Source: Apteryx mantelli (taxonomy: Eukaryota; Chordata; Aves; Apterygiformes; Apterygidae). Taken from it: a DNA stretch of 64,000 nt. Where the stretch lies: positions 30,252,958 to 30,316,957 of the forward strand of contig NC_089979.1 in the NCBI RefSeq assembly GCF_036417845.1, given 5' to 3'. The position numbers and the translations under genes are program-made. The notes under the pieces were generated by a model, which searched no databases, was not told the origin of the DNA, and worked only from the letters and a program-made list of their open reading frames with translations. Positions within the stretch are counted from its first letter, which is position 1; each line of letters opens with the position of its first letter. Of this stretch, positions 39,429-54,100 are shown one piece after another.

Positions 39429-42400
39429 TGTCACTCTGACTGAACAGATGCTTGGAAGAGTTACGATTGCATAAAACATCTAAGAAGAGAGAAGTAAAAA
39501 GGGCGTGCAATTGTGGAGAAGACTACTACTACAGAAGAAAAACCTGCTTTGAAAGCCTCTCCATGTTATCAGTCTCATTTTGTCATTCCATACAGACACA
39601 AAAAGAAAATTATAAAAGAAGTTATCTATTTAGTCAGATAAACTTCTTCGTTTAAAGAAAAGCAAAACAACTTGAATGGGAAGTATATCATGCAAAAAAC
39701 AAACCATGGACTGCCAGTGAACTAAAAGGGTAAATATTGCTGTTTCTAGGAGCAAGATGAAAAAAAAAAAAAAATCTCTTTAAAATTTAATCATCTCAGG
39801 CCTATAAAGTGTATTATACTAAATTTTTAATTTAAAGCAGACCAATTCATTAGGAAAGACTGCCAGTGGTCTCATCTGACTGTCTTTGTCTGAGCACAGT
39901 GGATGAGAGTAACAAACTGTCCCCAGCTACACAGCATTTTGAGATAGCAACACAAGTATCTGGAATAGAAATTCTGGTTGTATCGAGGACCGTTAGCAAT
40001 CAACCTCACCTTCCAGTTTTCCTTCATCCTTCTCAATGAATTTTTTAAGTAGTTTTAAGTATGTGTTTCCATGAAGTTGCTCCATTCCAGGAGCATATTC
40101 ACTTATTCGGCTGGTTCCTGTTATCTGGATCAACCAGAATTTCTATCATAATTCAAATTCCTGCCAAGCACCCTTCTCTCCAAACAGATTCAAAATAACT
40201 TTGATTTGAAGTTTCATCAACTGAATAGACTCCACATCTTTCAGTAGGTGAAAGGGTTCCCCTAACAGGGTAAGGATTCATAGTCATTTTGAGTTTAAGA
40301 AGATTCATATTCTCCATTCTTTTGTCAAAAGCAAGTTAAAAAAAAAAAAAAGTGGCAGGCAACTAAAGCAGGGAAGATCAGGTAAAAGTCGGTTGAAAAC
40401 CTTGGGTGCCGTCTCTCAAATTAAGATCCAAACAGCTGAACTTCAGAGTTGCTTTTTTACAAGACTGCAGTCCTAACCGTGGGAATATCTTGAACCACAA
40501 GAGAGCTCAGGTTACGTCTCACAAACTCACCAAGAGGTTTCCACTGACCTTTTGGTACTTCACTGCAGAAGTCGCATAGGAAACACCCAGTGGAATTATC
40601 CAATCCCAACCAACCCAAAATGAGACATGCAACTGATTGAAACTGCTCTTTTGCAGCAAGATCCATTACCAAAAACAAAAAAAAAAACAAAAAAAACCCA
40701 CATTTTTTTCTCAGCCTTGGACAGCGGAGGGAGAGAGAACCAGTGCTACTTTCATGGACAAGGTGTGAATAAGCCAAGAGCTTAATGAGTCGAAGGAAGT
40801 AGTGCCCAGCATCGAAAGTCCCAAATACAGAATACAGATTCAGCAAAGACAATGAAGCTTAGATATTATGTTTGCATAGTATCTCTATGTGGCAGACCAA
40901 CCGAAAGAGCAGTAAGTTAACTTACAGCAAGGCAACTTACAGAGCCAAGACAAGTGAAGGGGTTGCACAAAGAGGACTGCACTAACTGCTTCATGTAAAC
41001 CAGTGATGCCAAGACATAATTCTCCTGGATCAGAACTTGAAAGTTTTCCCTAAGAGAGAGTGCCGATGGCAGGGCTGAGAATAGATCAAAAAACTGAATC
41101 CCATTATTTTTGTTAATTTCGGATCAACCTGGCTTCAATAACCACAACACACAGTATCGAGTGAAACAGATCCTCTATAGGAGGAAAGAGGCTGCATCTT
41201 TTGCAGCTTCAGAAAGAACTGGGCAAGATGCAGTTACAAGAAATATTTTATCTTAGGTGAAGCCCCTCCGTACACCTTTTCCTGTGGAAGAAACAACTGT
41301 TGTTAGCTACAGCTGGCCAAATTGCAACAATTTCACAATCCTGCCTGAACAACAGGGCATCCAGTTTGTTCACTGACCTTATGGGTTCAGCAGGCAAGAG
41401 GCAAGGGCAGCATTCCCCTCAGACTGCCAAATATCGCTACTTGCAGTACTTCACGCATTTTTTAAACTTCCAGCCCCACCATACTGTAATCAAACCTTGC
41501 TTAGGATGAGCATTACGTATATTAGAATCAAGAGAAAGGAGACACGGCTTGGCTTCTGCAATCCCCAATCCCTCTGCAAAAGCCAGATATAATCAAATTG
41601 CTTCAATCCAGCTGATGCTGAACTCAAGTTACCACCTACCAAATTACCTACCAGGAGAGCAGACTCCCATCCCCCTATTCTTCTCATGCCTGCCAGCAAG
41701 AAGACAGTTTTATTTCTTTAGGATTAGCATTTTGCTGTTGGAACTACTGGATATACCAGCGCTGTTGCAACAAATCAGCATAAGCCATAATCTTGTTATA
41801 AGGCTATGGGACAGATTAAGCCGCTGAAAAATCCACTGTGTTCCAATACAAGCTTTTCACTAGCTGTGAAAGCATAGGAGACAGCACCTCAAAGATTCAC
41901 AAGACCTGCTTGAACTACTGCAGGAAAAAGGAGTACAAATATTTTAAATAAATACCAGGTGAAATTCTAGTGCCACTGCCATCGGTGCTGACTTTAGCAA
42001 TCCCAGAATTTGAATCTTGGCATTTTGCTTTCTTTGTGTTCATAAGAAAACTAGTGAGGGGCAGGGGGAAAAAGAGGAAGAACCTAGATATAACTGAGCT
42101 TTGTTTGTGTTTGTTTCAAGCCTTCAGAACAAACATCTCAGAATGGGAAACCTTTACTTTTTACGAATCCAAAATAAACAAGTCAAAGCACATCTTTCAA
42201 CACAGCCTACTCTCCACCCCCACACAAGGAAAAAAAAAAGTTCAGTACAACAATGTCTTAACATTTGCATTCCAAAACACAGTAAATTTCTGTCACTATC
42301 ATAATTAATCTGCTTATTATTGCTGATCATCATCAGATGTAACCGAAGACTTGTTCTATCAGCATTACAGATTTAGCTATATGATTGATCCAATAGAACA

Positions 42401-45400
42401 ATTACCTTGGGTACTTACAAACCACTGTAGAAAATTTCAGCAATTCTTTAAACTACTCTGTTTTAATACTCTGCAACACGTTGAATGGTGCCAACTATTT
42501 ATCATGATATCTTACATTTTAAGGAAAAAAATGTAATCTCAGAGTCACCCAATTAATTGAAAGCTGAGATTCTTACAGAAGAAAGTTTTCTGTTTTTGAA
42601 GTTGCCCAAGATCACATATCTGAAGTGCTCAGAGTAAGAGCAAAGAACCCTAAGTTGAGCCATACCTAAACTGATTAAGGGTTAGAAATACTGAGAACAA
42701 GAAAGCTGAATAACTTAGTTTAAAATGGAAAATAAACCAAACATGACAGATCTACATGTAAAAACTTCTCCCCCTCTCTGTGGTAACACTAAATTAGAAT
42801 GGAAACAGTCCTGCATGCAATGGAAGACTGATATTGCCAAAGTTGGGGAAAAAAATAGAGATTAAAAGTATTTATTTGTCCTTTGTAATCAAGGCAACAG
42901 GTCTGGAATTTAAGAATCCAAAATGGTTACCTTCATAAACAATCTGATAAGTATAGAAAAAGAGAATGACAGAACTACCTGACCAAAAGAAAAACATAGC
43001 AATAATGAGACTCCTGACCAGTCTGTTGTCATCCAAATCAACTCCTTTAAAATATCTCAATAAGGGAGCTGAAATTTTCCTTTATTAGAGACAAGCATTC
43101 CTCCTGCTAGAAAGCTCCTGCTCAGGAGCAGCTATAAACAGTGACGTCCACTGGAGGAAACATTTCCAAGTGTCTTTTCAACACCGGGGGCTGCTGAGGA
43201 ACCACCTAGAGGTGGGAGGTCAGCAGTCAGCATTGCACTAAATGCTTTTATTGGCTTCCTATTTATTTCCAAACACAGCTAGAAAGCGGTTGTTTTAACC
43301 AACAAACCAAATGTGGCTCTGCATCTTAGCTGCTTCAGGAGCCCTATCTCCCCATGTGGCACAGTTGGAAGTCCTGTCAGGAAAGTCTCATTAGGGCTCT
43401 CTAGGTTCAGGACGCCCATAAAGAAACCTTTAACCCCACCAACTTCATGGATTTAAGATCTAGAATTCGATTCCAGACTCCTCCAGCAGACAAAAAAAGC
43501 AGCCTATTCATTCAAACTTTTCCTGGGCACATTATGAGAGCTGGGGAGCTGTCTATTGTCAGTTATTTATAATTAGATGGTATTTTAAAATAGTACCCAA
43601 GTAAGCATGCTCAGTACTCCCATTATATATCCCAAGTCCTAAAGAGACACTATGCTTCTTTGTGTGGCGCAGCAGTGATCCCTGTTTGAACTTAGGGCAT
43701 CTTGGACAAACTCCCAATTAAAAATAAAGTAGCCAAAGTGCAGGAGCTGCTCAAGCATAGTTTTCTTTGGCTTCGAAAGAACTCATCATTCCACTTTAAC
43801 TCACCTCTGCTTTTTGCCATCTGGGTAGGGATGGAATAAAAACAGCTGGAAGCAAGCAAAAGTTCAGCTATGCTCTGAAGTAGGGTTGCCACCTGGCTGC
43901 TTTCCAAGCGGCCTGGCCGCTTGCACAATGCCGTCAGAGCCCGTGCACGCACTAATTGAGCCTTCACACACAGCGCCCGCTCAGCAGCCGCAGCCAGCGG
44001 TGCTATGTCCTTTGTATTGCAAACATGCCAATCTTCCCCCTTTGGCTCAACCTGGAAAGATTCAAATGTCACTAATAACAGAGGAACGCCTCTTCAAACA
44101 CAAACTGACCACATACACACACAGAAATTGTAGATGTTCGAGTGTAATTTGGCACCGGGCTGTTTTTGTTACGTTCAGGTACAGTGAGCGTAGCTGAGCA
44201 ATACAGGAATACGAACAAGAGAAATGCAAGCAAAGCTACACAGCACTAAGTAGTACATGTAATTCTCTTCTGACCAACAACAGTCCTAATCCTAAGCACT
44301 AATCCCTTTTATTGTTTCCAGAAAAATCTGCAGTTAAACTGTAGGGTATAAAAGAAGGCTTTGTTTATAATAAAACATAAGCGGTAAGTGAATAATATAT
44401 TCTTTTGATATTTTTATCATCTTAAGAATGTACAAGAAAAAAAGTCCCACATCTCCTGTAAAGAAAAAAGCTTCCACTTTTGGCAAGCTACATATAAAAA
44501 TGACAATGGAAAAATCCCCATTGTGCCTCATTTTCTCCCTTGAGGGGACATTTATCTTTGCCCACAGGCCATTCAATCTTAAGATATTTTGTCATATATT
44601 GACAGGAGTACAAAGGATATTTGACAATACAACACATAAAACACAACAACAACAAAAGATCTTTTCCTCTGGACTGCCCTACATTCAGCTGTAGCGGTGC
44701 TTGCAGCTTTGCTATTTGTCTCCAGCCACATCCTGGGTTCAAAGATTGCAATAACATGAATGTGTAACTAGCCATATTTTATATTTTCGTATGTAACCCC
44801 TCAATCTTTCTGATTCACGTATACGCAGATGCCTGTTCTATTTTCCTAGTATAAATATAATGTAGCTTCACAATTAGGGGCCAAGAGAGAAAAAAGTCTG
44901 ACCACAACAAAGTTACATAAATGCATCTCAGATAGGATCTTAGGTATTATTCAATATCAGCGTGGTTATTGCCTTCTTCAAAGGGAAAAAGAGGTCCTCT
45001 TGACCTTCTAATGAATAGATGCTTGAACAGAACTGTTAAGAAAGAAGCAGGAATGATTTAATGTTTTAGAAACTGATTTTCCAACAAGGATATACATTGC
45101 TTTACTTGTATAAAATTGTATATTCAACTGCTCACATCATGTAACAAATAGACAAGGATTGTTATTCTAACAAATGCGCAGTATCTCCATTCACTTTCCG
45201 TAAGCCAAGTAAGTATCCAGTGCTGGTCAACAAAAGGAAGCAGTACTTGTAAAGCCTATCAATCGATTTTTGAGTCCTGCCAACAAAATTCCCGCATGTG
45301 GTTACTGAAGTTAAACAGCATGTGAACATAGGAAGTAGTGTGTCAGTACTGGACTTGGGAGATCCCGTGTTACCTGCGCTGATATAAACCACCACCTGGC

Positions 45401-46459
45401 AGCAGTCCTGAACCCCTGCTTGCTCCTAACAGCAGCTAGCTGCAGTTCTAAGTTCCAGTCACCAAGACTAGAAAACTCCAAGATCCCAGAAACGTCTGAA
45501 ACACTTTTCCCCGCCTGCTTTCTCACCCCTGGTAGCATGTACACAGCTATCATTCCTGGTATACCCACAGCCAAACATCATGCTGCTGTCTGGTCCAAGA
45601 AACAAAGTGATCTCCCATTCCTGATTTCTTCTAAGTTGATGGAAAAGAAGAGTATGTGGTGGAAAGAAGAGGCATACAAAGTATTTGTGTCTTGATATCC
45701 AAGAAGGATCTGTGGACTTGTCCTATCCAAAAGGAAGGCTAACAGAAAAGCTGGGGCAGCTCCTTGCATCCCTCTATCCTGCTCCTGCTAGGCAGTACTG
45801 GATGTTTTAACCTTGACTGCCTTGGAAGTGACTGCAGATACCTTGCAACACCTACTGGAAGCCAGCAAGCATTGAACAGTACCGTGGGAGAAGCACTGAA
45901 TGATACAGTGCAGAGAGCTAAGGGCTCCTTGAAGCCAGCCATGCCCTGAAAGAATCCACTGAGGGAGGCAACAGCAACTCTGGACAAGAAATAAAGATTT
46001 GTGCACGTGTGCTTTGTTTTTTGTTGTTGTTGCTTGCAGATAAAAAATTCCCTTTCTCCTCCCCACCCACCATCTTCCCTCTTTCTTTTCCAAATGGTCA
46101 AGTGCCAGAAAGTTCCAAGAATATTCAGTGCCTGCTTTTAGTGGGGTAGAGTTGTTTAATTTACTGTGCTTATTATCCAGAGAAGCCAGGCAGTCTCCGC
46201 CCTGCTACAGACTTGAGAAAATGTTCTTAAATTGCCCTAAAGGATACAAACCGTTGTACAGTGACTATGGAATGGGTCTTCTCTGTTAAAAAAAAAAACA
46301 CACAAACACACACACCACTTCCCCAGAAAACTGGAGGCAACTTTCTCATCTACTGACTGCCTGGCAGATGACCTTTTAAATATTACATGACTTTCTGTCC
46401 ACCACTGATGCATCCTCAGGAGGCACCTATTACACTCTGTTTGAACAGCGACCTAAATG

Positions 46460-46490
46460 AAAAAAAAAAAAAAGAAAGAAAAAAAAAAAG
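46460..46490. repeat. A-rich (A/G) tract
   Basis: A13 followed by GAAAGA9 and G; all purine. Confidence 0.9.
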
Positions 46491-49400
46491 TGGGGGAGAG
46501 CACATTTTTGGATCTGTTTGGGAGTGCCATTCTCAAGGTTGTGCAACCCCAGTGGCAGAGGTAAAGGGAAAAGGGAAAGCAGAAGGACCCAAAGGTGCAC
46601 ACACAAATTTGCCATGTCCCTGCCCGGCTGTAACACACAGAACCTATACAGCACTTGCAAGAGAGGCACTTCACATCATGGCAGTTGCTATGCTGCCTGA
46701 ATAACTGTACTGCAGCAGCAAGTTTTGCATGCACATATACTCAAAGTATCACCCCAGGATGACATAGCGTGTTGTCCTCTCCACCCAGGGAACAGAGTTG
46801 GCATTTCAAAGTTTACCCATGCTTGGAAAGTTTCTCTCATGTTTAACCTAAATCTCACCATAGCCAAAGCCTTCTACTTCTCTGCTCTATCCTACAAATA
46901 CAGAGAACAGTTTATTCTTCTTTCCTTGCAGCTGCTTTTTTACATATCAGAAAGTTATCTAGCATCCTCTCAGTGTTTTTCAGATGAATAACATCCAGGA
47001 GTACAAAAAAGATCCTGTGAATGAACACCTTAGGGTTGTTACTCTCCAGATCCTCTCCAGTCAGCCCATATCTTGAAATGCTCCAGTTGTCTTAATGACA
47101 CAGCGTGGAACCAGCACTGCGTGGGTCCTGTACCCTACACCTCGGCTTTGAACAACGCAGCTGTCACACAACACCCGACACAGGTGACTCGCCCTCATCC
47201 AGAGAGCTGCCCTCCTCCCCGCAGACCCAGAGCCCCCATGTCCTTCTCTGAACAACTGCTGCTTACTAAATTTATTTCCTCACCCACAGCAGGTACAAGT
47301 TTTGTCATGAACTCGCACAGACACAAAGCAGAACAGTGCATGACATGCACTGCCCTGTCAGAGAGGACTTCTGCTCCCTTGCTTAGCTTTTCCTCCCACT
47401 CCCCCAGCTTTTGACTGTAAAAAGAAGCTCTCCAACTTCCTCGCTGCCACCACTTCAGCAGTAAGGTTTCTCCTGCTTCTTTCACAAATATTATTGCAGC
47501 ATGTTGTGTTTTACATAATGTTTATATTTGAGTCACTAAGATTCAGCCCTGGCATGAGGCAATTCCAATATCAACTTAATCTACCAAGTGAACGTTCAGG
47601 CATTTTCCAGCCTCTGAGATGGTAGATAAATCTTCATCCTTGCCTCTGCTTAGGAGCCCGGTGCCGTCCTCACGGGCCAAGGAAACATACACAAGACCAC
47701 GTTCTTGATGATTACAACTGACATCAATTATAACAATGGGAAAGAAAAAGCAAACAAAAAAAAGCACTTCTCAAACAATCTTGCATTTCCTGAAGATGTG
47801 CACTTCAAGGAACCTCCAAGTGACCCTATGGTAACATCAGAGCAAGTTCCCTACCAGTTTTGCAGGACCAAAACTACCGCTTTTGATTACATACTCAGAA
47901 GCAAGGTTTGGAAGTGGGAGAAGAAAAAAGGGGAGTGAAAGCAAAACCAGAACAGAAATCAGTACATGTCTTTTCCCACCACAAAGTCTGCAGTGGTAAG
48001 AGCATCAGATCTTTCTTTTATATCTTGCCACATTACAATTCTTCACATGAATTTGTATATCACCTTCATCAACTTAACAAGGTTTGCTACTTTTCAGGGT
48101 AAGATCACCATCTACTCCTTCAACGAAGGAGCAAGAGCTCTTGTCTGGGTGTGCCTAACCTGGAGCAAGCGTGGCACAGAGGTCCACAAGCCTTCTGACT
48201 TCAGAGCACCAGCAGCTGCTGATGATCGTTTCAGATACACACCACAGTTTGATCCAGACACTCAGTGAGTGTTTCCCAGTGTCAGAAGCATCTCTCGCCA
48301 TGCTTCAGACTTGGTGTGCGAATGTCTGTAGGATTTGGCAGTTTTTGCTCACTATCTGCAATCTCCGCAATATCTCTAGTCTCATTTCTCCCACTTACAA
48401 GCAGCCACTGTGGTATCTGCTGATTTTTGTGTCTTATAAGAGCTATATGCAGGTACCTCCCCTTCCCCTCACCCCTCCCCAACAGACACTCCGCTAATCT
48501 GTTTCTGAAGGCCCAAGTTTCTGATTACTCTATTGCACAGACTGAAAAACCAAAGCACACTACAGGATGAGGAGGCTGGACTCCAAACCCTCCCCACCAC
48601 CTGGGAAAATGCTTCCATGCCGCAGTGCGCAGCACAAAGCCCCACAGGGCAATGCCTCACAGCAGTGCAGGAGATAAAGAGGGTGCAGCTCATCTTGCTG
48701 ATGCAATGCCTCAGCCAATCGTGCAGGTGCTCTGGCAAAGCTGTGATATTAGTAGTTTTACGCTGGCATGCACACCACCACAAAGACTGCAAAGCAGACG
48801 TGGCCCTGATCCTCAAAGACACACTCTACAACCTACTTACACATCTCAAATTTATATTGCTGTGCCAGGTCTTCAGTCTAAATTACAGAATCAGCTGTTC
48901 AAATTAGTAGATTTGGCTTACAGGTAAAGGTGCAACAGTTAGCTACACAAGCTTTTCATACTACAAATGGTATGAAAAATGCAGATCATAAATGCTATAT
49001 CAACTTTGTTCCAAAGGGTAGCACTACTAAAAGCAAAAATTTCAGACTTGAAATATGGCTCACTGGGTTTTATGAAGGTTGTTTTTGAGTCATATGCAAC
49101 ACACATTAAGATGATGAATATTTTCCTATAGGGGAGAGACTTAAGCTTCCCTAATCCAACCAACTTGTTACTCCTAATGCCAAAAGGCAATACAGCAACA
49201 CCCATGCCCTTTACTGCTGACAAACCACCACTGGAATGACTGGAACACAGTGTAGCTCTTCTCACATTGAATCCTGGAGCATCAGACCATGTTGTCCAAC
49301 ATCCTCCAGCATTTATTCTTGGCATACTCCCTTGAGTTGCCTTAACTGGACTGTTACAGGGAGTGCCAATCCATGCAATCACTGAAGCCAGGAACACCTA

Positions 49401-51090
49401 GTCCCAGAAAGGCATTCACAGACAAAGCATAAAAAAAACAAAACCCTTTTTTCCTATGCTAGTCTTGTACCATTCCTTACTACCATATTTTGCAACAATG
49501 GCATGTGATTTGTCACATCAGACTGTTTTAAGATTAAGGGTTATACTGTTTAGGACACCTTAGTTCCTTTGATTTTAGGTATATCTTGTGCCTTATCTGA
49601 AAGCCACGTGTAATTTGAATTAAACAAACAAAACCTAAGGCACTAAGCTTCCTCAAGGACTTTACCCATGTATTGAAAATTATAGCACCTGAATTTTAGT
49701 TAATAAAACTCTAATAGTGTTTTGCTGTCCAATCCCTGGACTACAGCACTGTCCAGGGAGAGTTTGTTCAGGTACATATACGAAGGCTTCACTTAAGAGT
49801 CAAAAGTGTTGGAATTTAAACCAAGAACTAGAACTTTCACATCTTGTGGCAGCAAGGAATCTGAACATCTATTAAGTATGTAATGAATGAGAGGAAGGCA
49901 ACTATTTTGCATCTTAACAGCCCTATAGTGCTACCGAGGGTCCAATGCAGTGCAAATGGCATACTGTTTAAGGAATATACAGTACACTCTATTGTATATG
50001 AAATCATTGCCAAACACAAAAGCAGCCCAAACAGTGATTTTTTTTTTTTTTCAGCTCTAAAGTGGATATGCTACTGAAATGCCATTTGCCTCATTTGGAA
50101 GCCTGTGCTACTCTTGAGAATAGGTTTTGCCAAGTTGCTGGACTCCACCTCCAGGATGGCCCTATCATCTTCACAGGCACCACTGCGTAGCTGCAGACTT
50201 TAAACAAATTAAAAGCTTTTTCACTAAAATGTTTCTGGAGCACAACTCTGCCAGCAAGGGAAAAAAAACACAAAACAGGAGCAGTGGTTAGTGGCAACTT
50301 GTCAATTGTTTTTTCATTCAATTGCTTTGATGGAATCAACAGACCACAAGGAAAAGGAGGGAAAAAGGCAAAGCGAAGACAAGGAGATGATTCTGAGATT
50401 ATACTTCAATGGCAGAACATACAGTATAAAAAATTAGAGTTTTAAAGCTGCTTAAGCAAGAAATCAAGCCACAAGAACGTAGCATATCTCGGGGATATTT
50501 TTTGCCTTCCAATCAAGAGACTCTTGTCTATCAGCACAGTATATAAGAGAACTGCCATCTACCAACAGAGTACACAATAGACTGCCATACCTAGAGGAGT
50601 AATTCAGACCATGGCAGCTGCTCAGAGTCTAAGCATATACGAATTCTCTTTTTTGGTCTGTTTGAAAGTTTTACTCCTCCCCCACATGATTCTTATTTCC
50701 TTGTATCAATAACAGACTACTGAGACACTCTGCAATAGCTGCTTGAAAGAAGATCATTCACAACAATTAAAGCCTGGATATCAGCCTTCAGACCTTAGAA
50801 GAATAAGATTCTTTGTAGTTTCAAAGTATTGTTCAGCTTCACAGATAACCCACATTTGTAGAGTGACGCAATATGAAATTTTTATTATGTACATGGCCAA
50901 GCTGTTCCACTTAGTATAACGTTCTTTGATAAGCTACGAGGGTGTTTGGTTTCAAGACATTTAGAACTAGACTAAGCCCCACAATAATGTGCTGTAAGGA
51001 ACAATAGTCCACTGAAAGGGAATGGAGTAGACGGACATCACAGTGAAAGGTTTTGAAATGGGAGAGAAAGAGGGCACCTGAACACCTTAA

Positions 51091-51126
51091 GAAAGAAAGA
51101 AAGAAAAAAAGAAAGAAAAAAAAAGA
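51091..51126. repeat. (GAAA)n purine tract
   Basis: GAAA units with longer A runs; a further 19-base A run lies at 51183-51201. Confidence 0.9.
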
Positions 51127-54100
51127 AATAGTGCATCTGGTGTGGAATCCCACCAAAGAGAACTGGGAATTACAGTGCAATTAAAAAAAAAAAAAAAAAA
51201 ACAAACCTCTTCATCCCCAGCAGCAATAGCAAAACAAACTCACTACTCTCCCAGTGCTGTTATTCACAAGAGTTTTGTCAGGGCTAAGAAAAAGAAATCT
51301 TCTTTTATTTAAAATAGATTTTTCATCTATTTTATGGATTTTTTTCCCCTTTATAGCCACTATTTCTGTCATTGTATCTTAAAGCAACCACACATTCACA
51401 CCACAAAAAGAAAAATTTCCTTCTGAATATCAGTGGCCAACAAGGATCCACAGACTCCCTTCCAGAAAAATTCAGTTTAGTTTTCTTACAGCACATAGCA
51501 GAGAAGCACTTCTCTACAAGTTGAGATCTTCACACAACCAAACAAGTGCCACTATGTTCAATCCCAAGAGCTTCAGTTTCCGTAGCACATTTTCTGGAGC
51601 TTATATAAGTATGATTATTCCTTGTGAAAAAATAAATAAAAGGAGGATCACACCCCTTCTTGATCCCAGAAATTCTAGTCTTCATAGAGAACCTGTGAAT
51701 TTCTCTGAACTTTTACAGTTCATACCCAATCTGGGGGTCAAAACAACTTACTAGCATAGTCAGCTCTTTAAGTACTTGTGGAAAGTAAGCAATAGTGGCA
51801 GGGTAAAAGAGACTCCCACTGTGTAAAGAATGATGGACTGTTGGAGTCTGAAGAGAGCAGTGAGCTTACACTCAGAAAAAGCTAGGCCTGAAGATCAACT
51901 CTGTGCAAAGCAATATCTTCCAGTTCTTAATCTTGACAGCATTTCTCTTTAGCCCTCTAAAGCTATCCTTAGAAAAACAGTTTCTAGAAATTTAAAACCC
52001 TGAGATAACCATGTGCAACATCACTTAAGCATTACAGATTAGCAACAAAATACAACCACACAACCACTTTTAGCCTCTTCTACTGATTATTTGAACACAG
52101 GCAACCCAAACCTCCAAGTGCATCCATGCTTCTCAAATATCAGCTATGCTCACCTTTCACTGTTCTTGCAACAACCAAACTCAGACAAAAGCTCTTTTTG
52201 CTGCTAGTTCCTAGTGTGCAACCTTTTTCTCACTGAGCTCACACACAAGTCCGTCAGTTTCACTGGGGTGGCATTCTGCTGTTACAATGCAAATTGGGGT
52301 GTGTGTGGGGGGAGAAGACAGAAGAAAATACAGGAGAAAGCTTGCTCATTTCTCACACTTTGAATCTTGCTTCTTTTCATCTAAAACAGCCTACTTAATG
52401 GAATCCAAAGGATGATATAAAGTTCATTCATTTTCACTGGTACGGTGTTAGTAATTTTATATTTGAGTTATCCTCCAGAAACATTTAAGCCATTAACAGA
52501 TGTTGGAAAAAACATGGAAAAAGCAATTCCCTTCCTCTCAAGGGTGATAGCTTTGTGTTTTTGTATTCAGTTTGTTCAATTAATATACAAATATTCACCA
52601 GCAAAATATTAAAACACAAGAGCAGATTGAAACAAACATGCAAGCACTGACCCTCAAAATGATACAGTACAGAACTTACCACTTAAGAGCATCCAAAAGC
52701 ATGACCTGGAACTCAGCTAAGCAGTCTTAAGTTTTCACATGAAAAAACAAAATAGTTAAAGTTGAAATATTTGTCATTTACATATAGATAAGGCAGGCAC
52801 AGTTGCCTAACCACTTCCACATATATCTTGACATAACATAAGACTACTTCCTCCCATTCCTCTTTTATGCCATACCATCAAAAAAAGCCCTCCCTTCCTA
52901 GGAGAGGACCAAATTTAGTGCACATAAATATTTCATATCTTCATCCTGTCAAGAAATCAAACTGAACGACTCAAGGGCATTCTTCCAGGAGCTTCACATC
53001 CCAACTGGAAATATTTGCATTCTGCCTGCATTCATCATACCCGTTTCCCACTTCAATCTGGAAGCCCTGAAGGTGAAGCAACAATGAAAGACAGAAGACA
53101 TTATGTGCATATCATCCAAGAACATTATCCACTGAGCACTCAACTCCATTAAGAAATGAAGAAACAACACAGTAAGGCTGTCATCTTTTGAAGAAAATAT
53201 GTCCCCAGCTTTTCATTTCTCTTCTACATCCTGGTCCTCCAAAGGAAGTGAATTCTGGCTTTCATAAAACCTCATGATCACTGAAACAACCAGCTGCTAC
53301 ACACGGACTAGCTAACTATGAAGTCTAAAGGGAATGTACATAAGAGGTCTAAAGGTGGTTTGATTTCCAACAAAGCACACGCAGCTTCCACGAGTCTCAG
53401 CACTTAAACAGACAAGACCACTTCCATGTGAACTAAAACTCTGACTTGTTGATGAGTATCTACAAGCTGTATGTTTCAGTGGTGCAGAGACAAGAACTGT
53501 ATCCTGATAAAACTGGCACAAAACACTACTTTGTTAATAGAGATAGCCTTAAACTTCATAAGCATCAGATAACATACATTTGGAATGGACTTGGTAATTT
53601 ATTTTCTTCAGTATTTCATCAAGAAATTCTCCAACAGAGCTCTGCTTAGCAAGACAAGGAGAGAGATGCAGACCAATGACCCTGGAGCAGCAGGTGCCCC
53701 AGACATTTACACAAATATTGAATGTTCCCAACTTTTTCCTCTTTAGCAGACTACATGCTGATTCATGGCTTGCTTTCTCTTACTGCAAGACAACCTCCTT
53801 GGAAATAGAAAGAGTCTGCTCTCAGTACCAGAGAGACGATGGCGTCTATATTCTTTATAAAATATTGATTTGCCTGCCATCTGTGATCCCAGAAGTAAAA
53901 AAGTATGTCCATATGAGTAGGTAAAAGCAGCCTCAAGAGCCCCTGCCCACACTCTGAACTGGCCAGACCTGAACCAGTTCCAGCCCAAAAGCCTGTCAGG
54001 TTAGCACAGTGCTATATCCAAGCCTGCCTTTTAGCAAGATTTAGTACAGAGCTGAACCCTCACTCATCATACAGCCAGACCAACAGCTGCCTCAAGTCTG

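Noticed and set aside
40457..40852. 131-codon minus-strand open frame with a Phe/Leu-rich segment resembling a membrane helix
   Set aside because: The hydrophobic segment comes from an A-rich tract read as TTT codons (about 40674-40700); likely chance.
48939..49397. 152-codon minus-strand open frame in intron 1
   Set aside because: No recognised motif or coding-like composition. It lies in the GAREM1 sense direction, but nothing links it to the protein.
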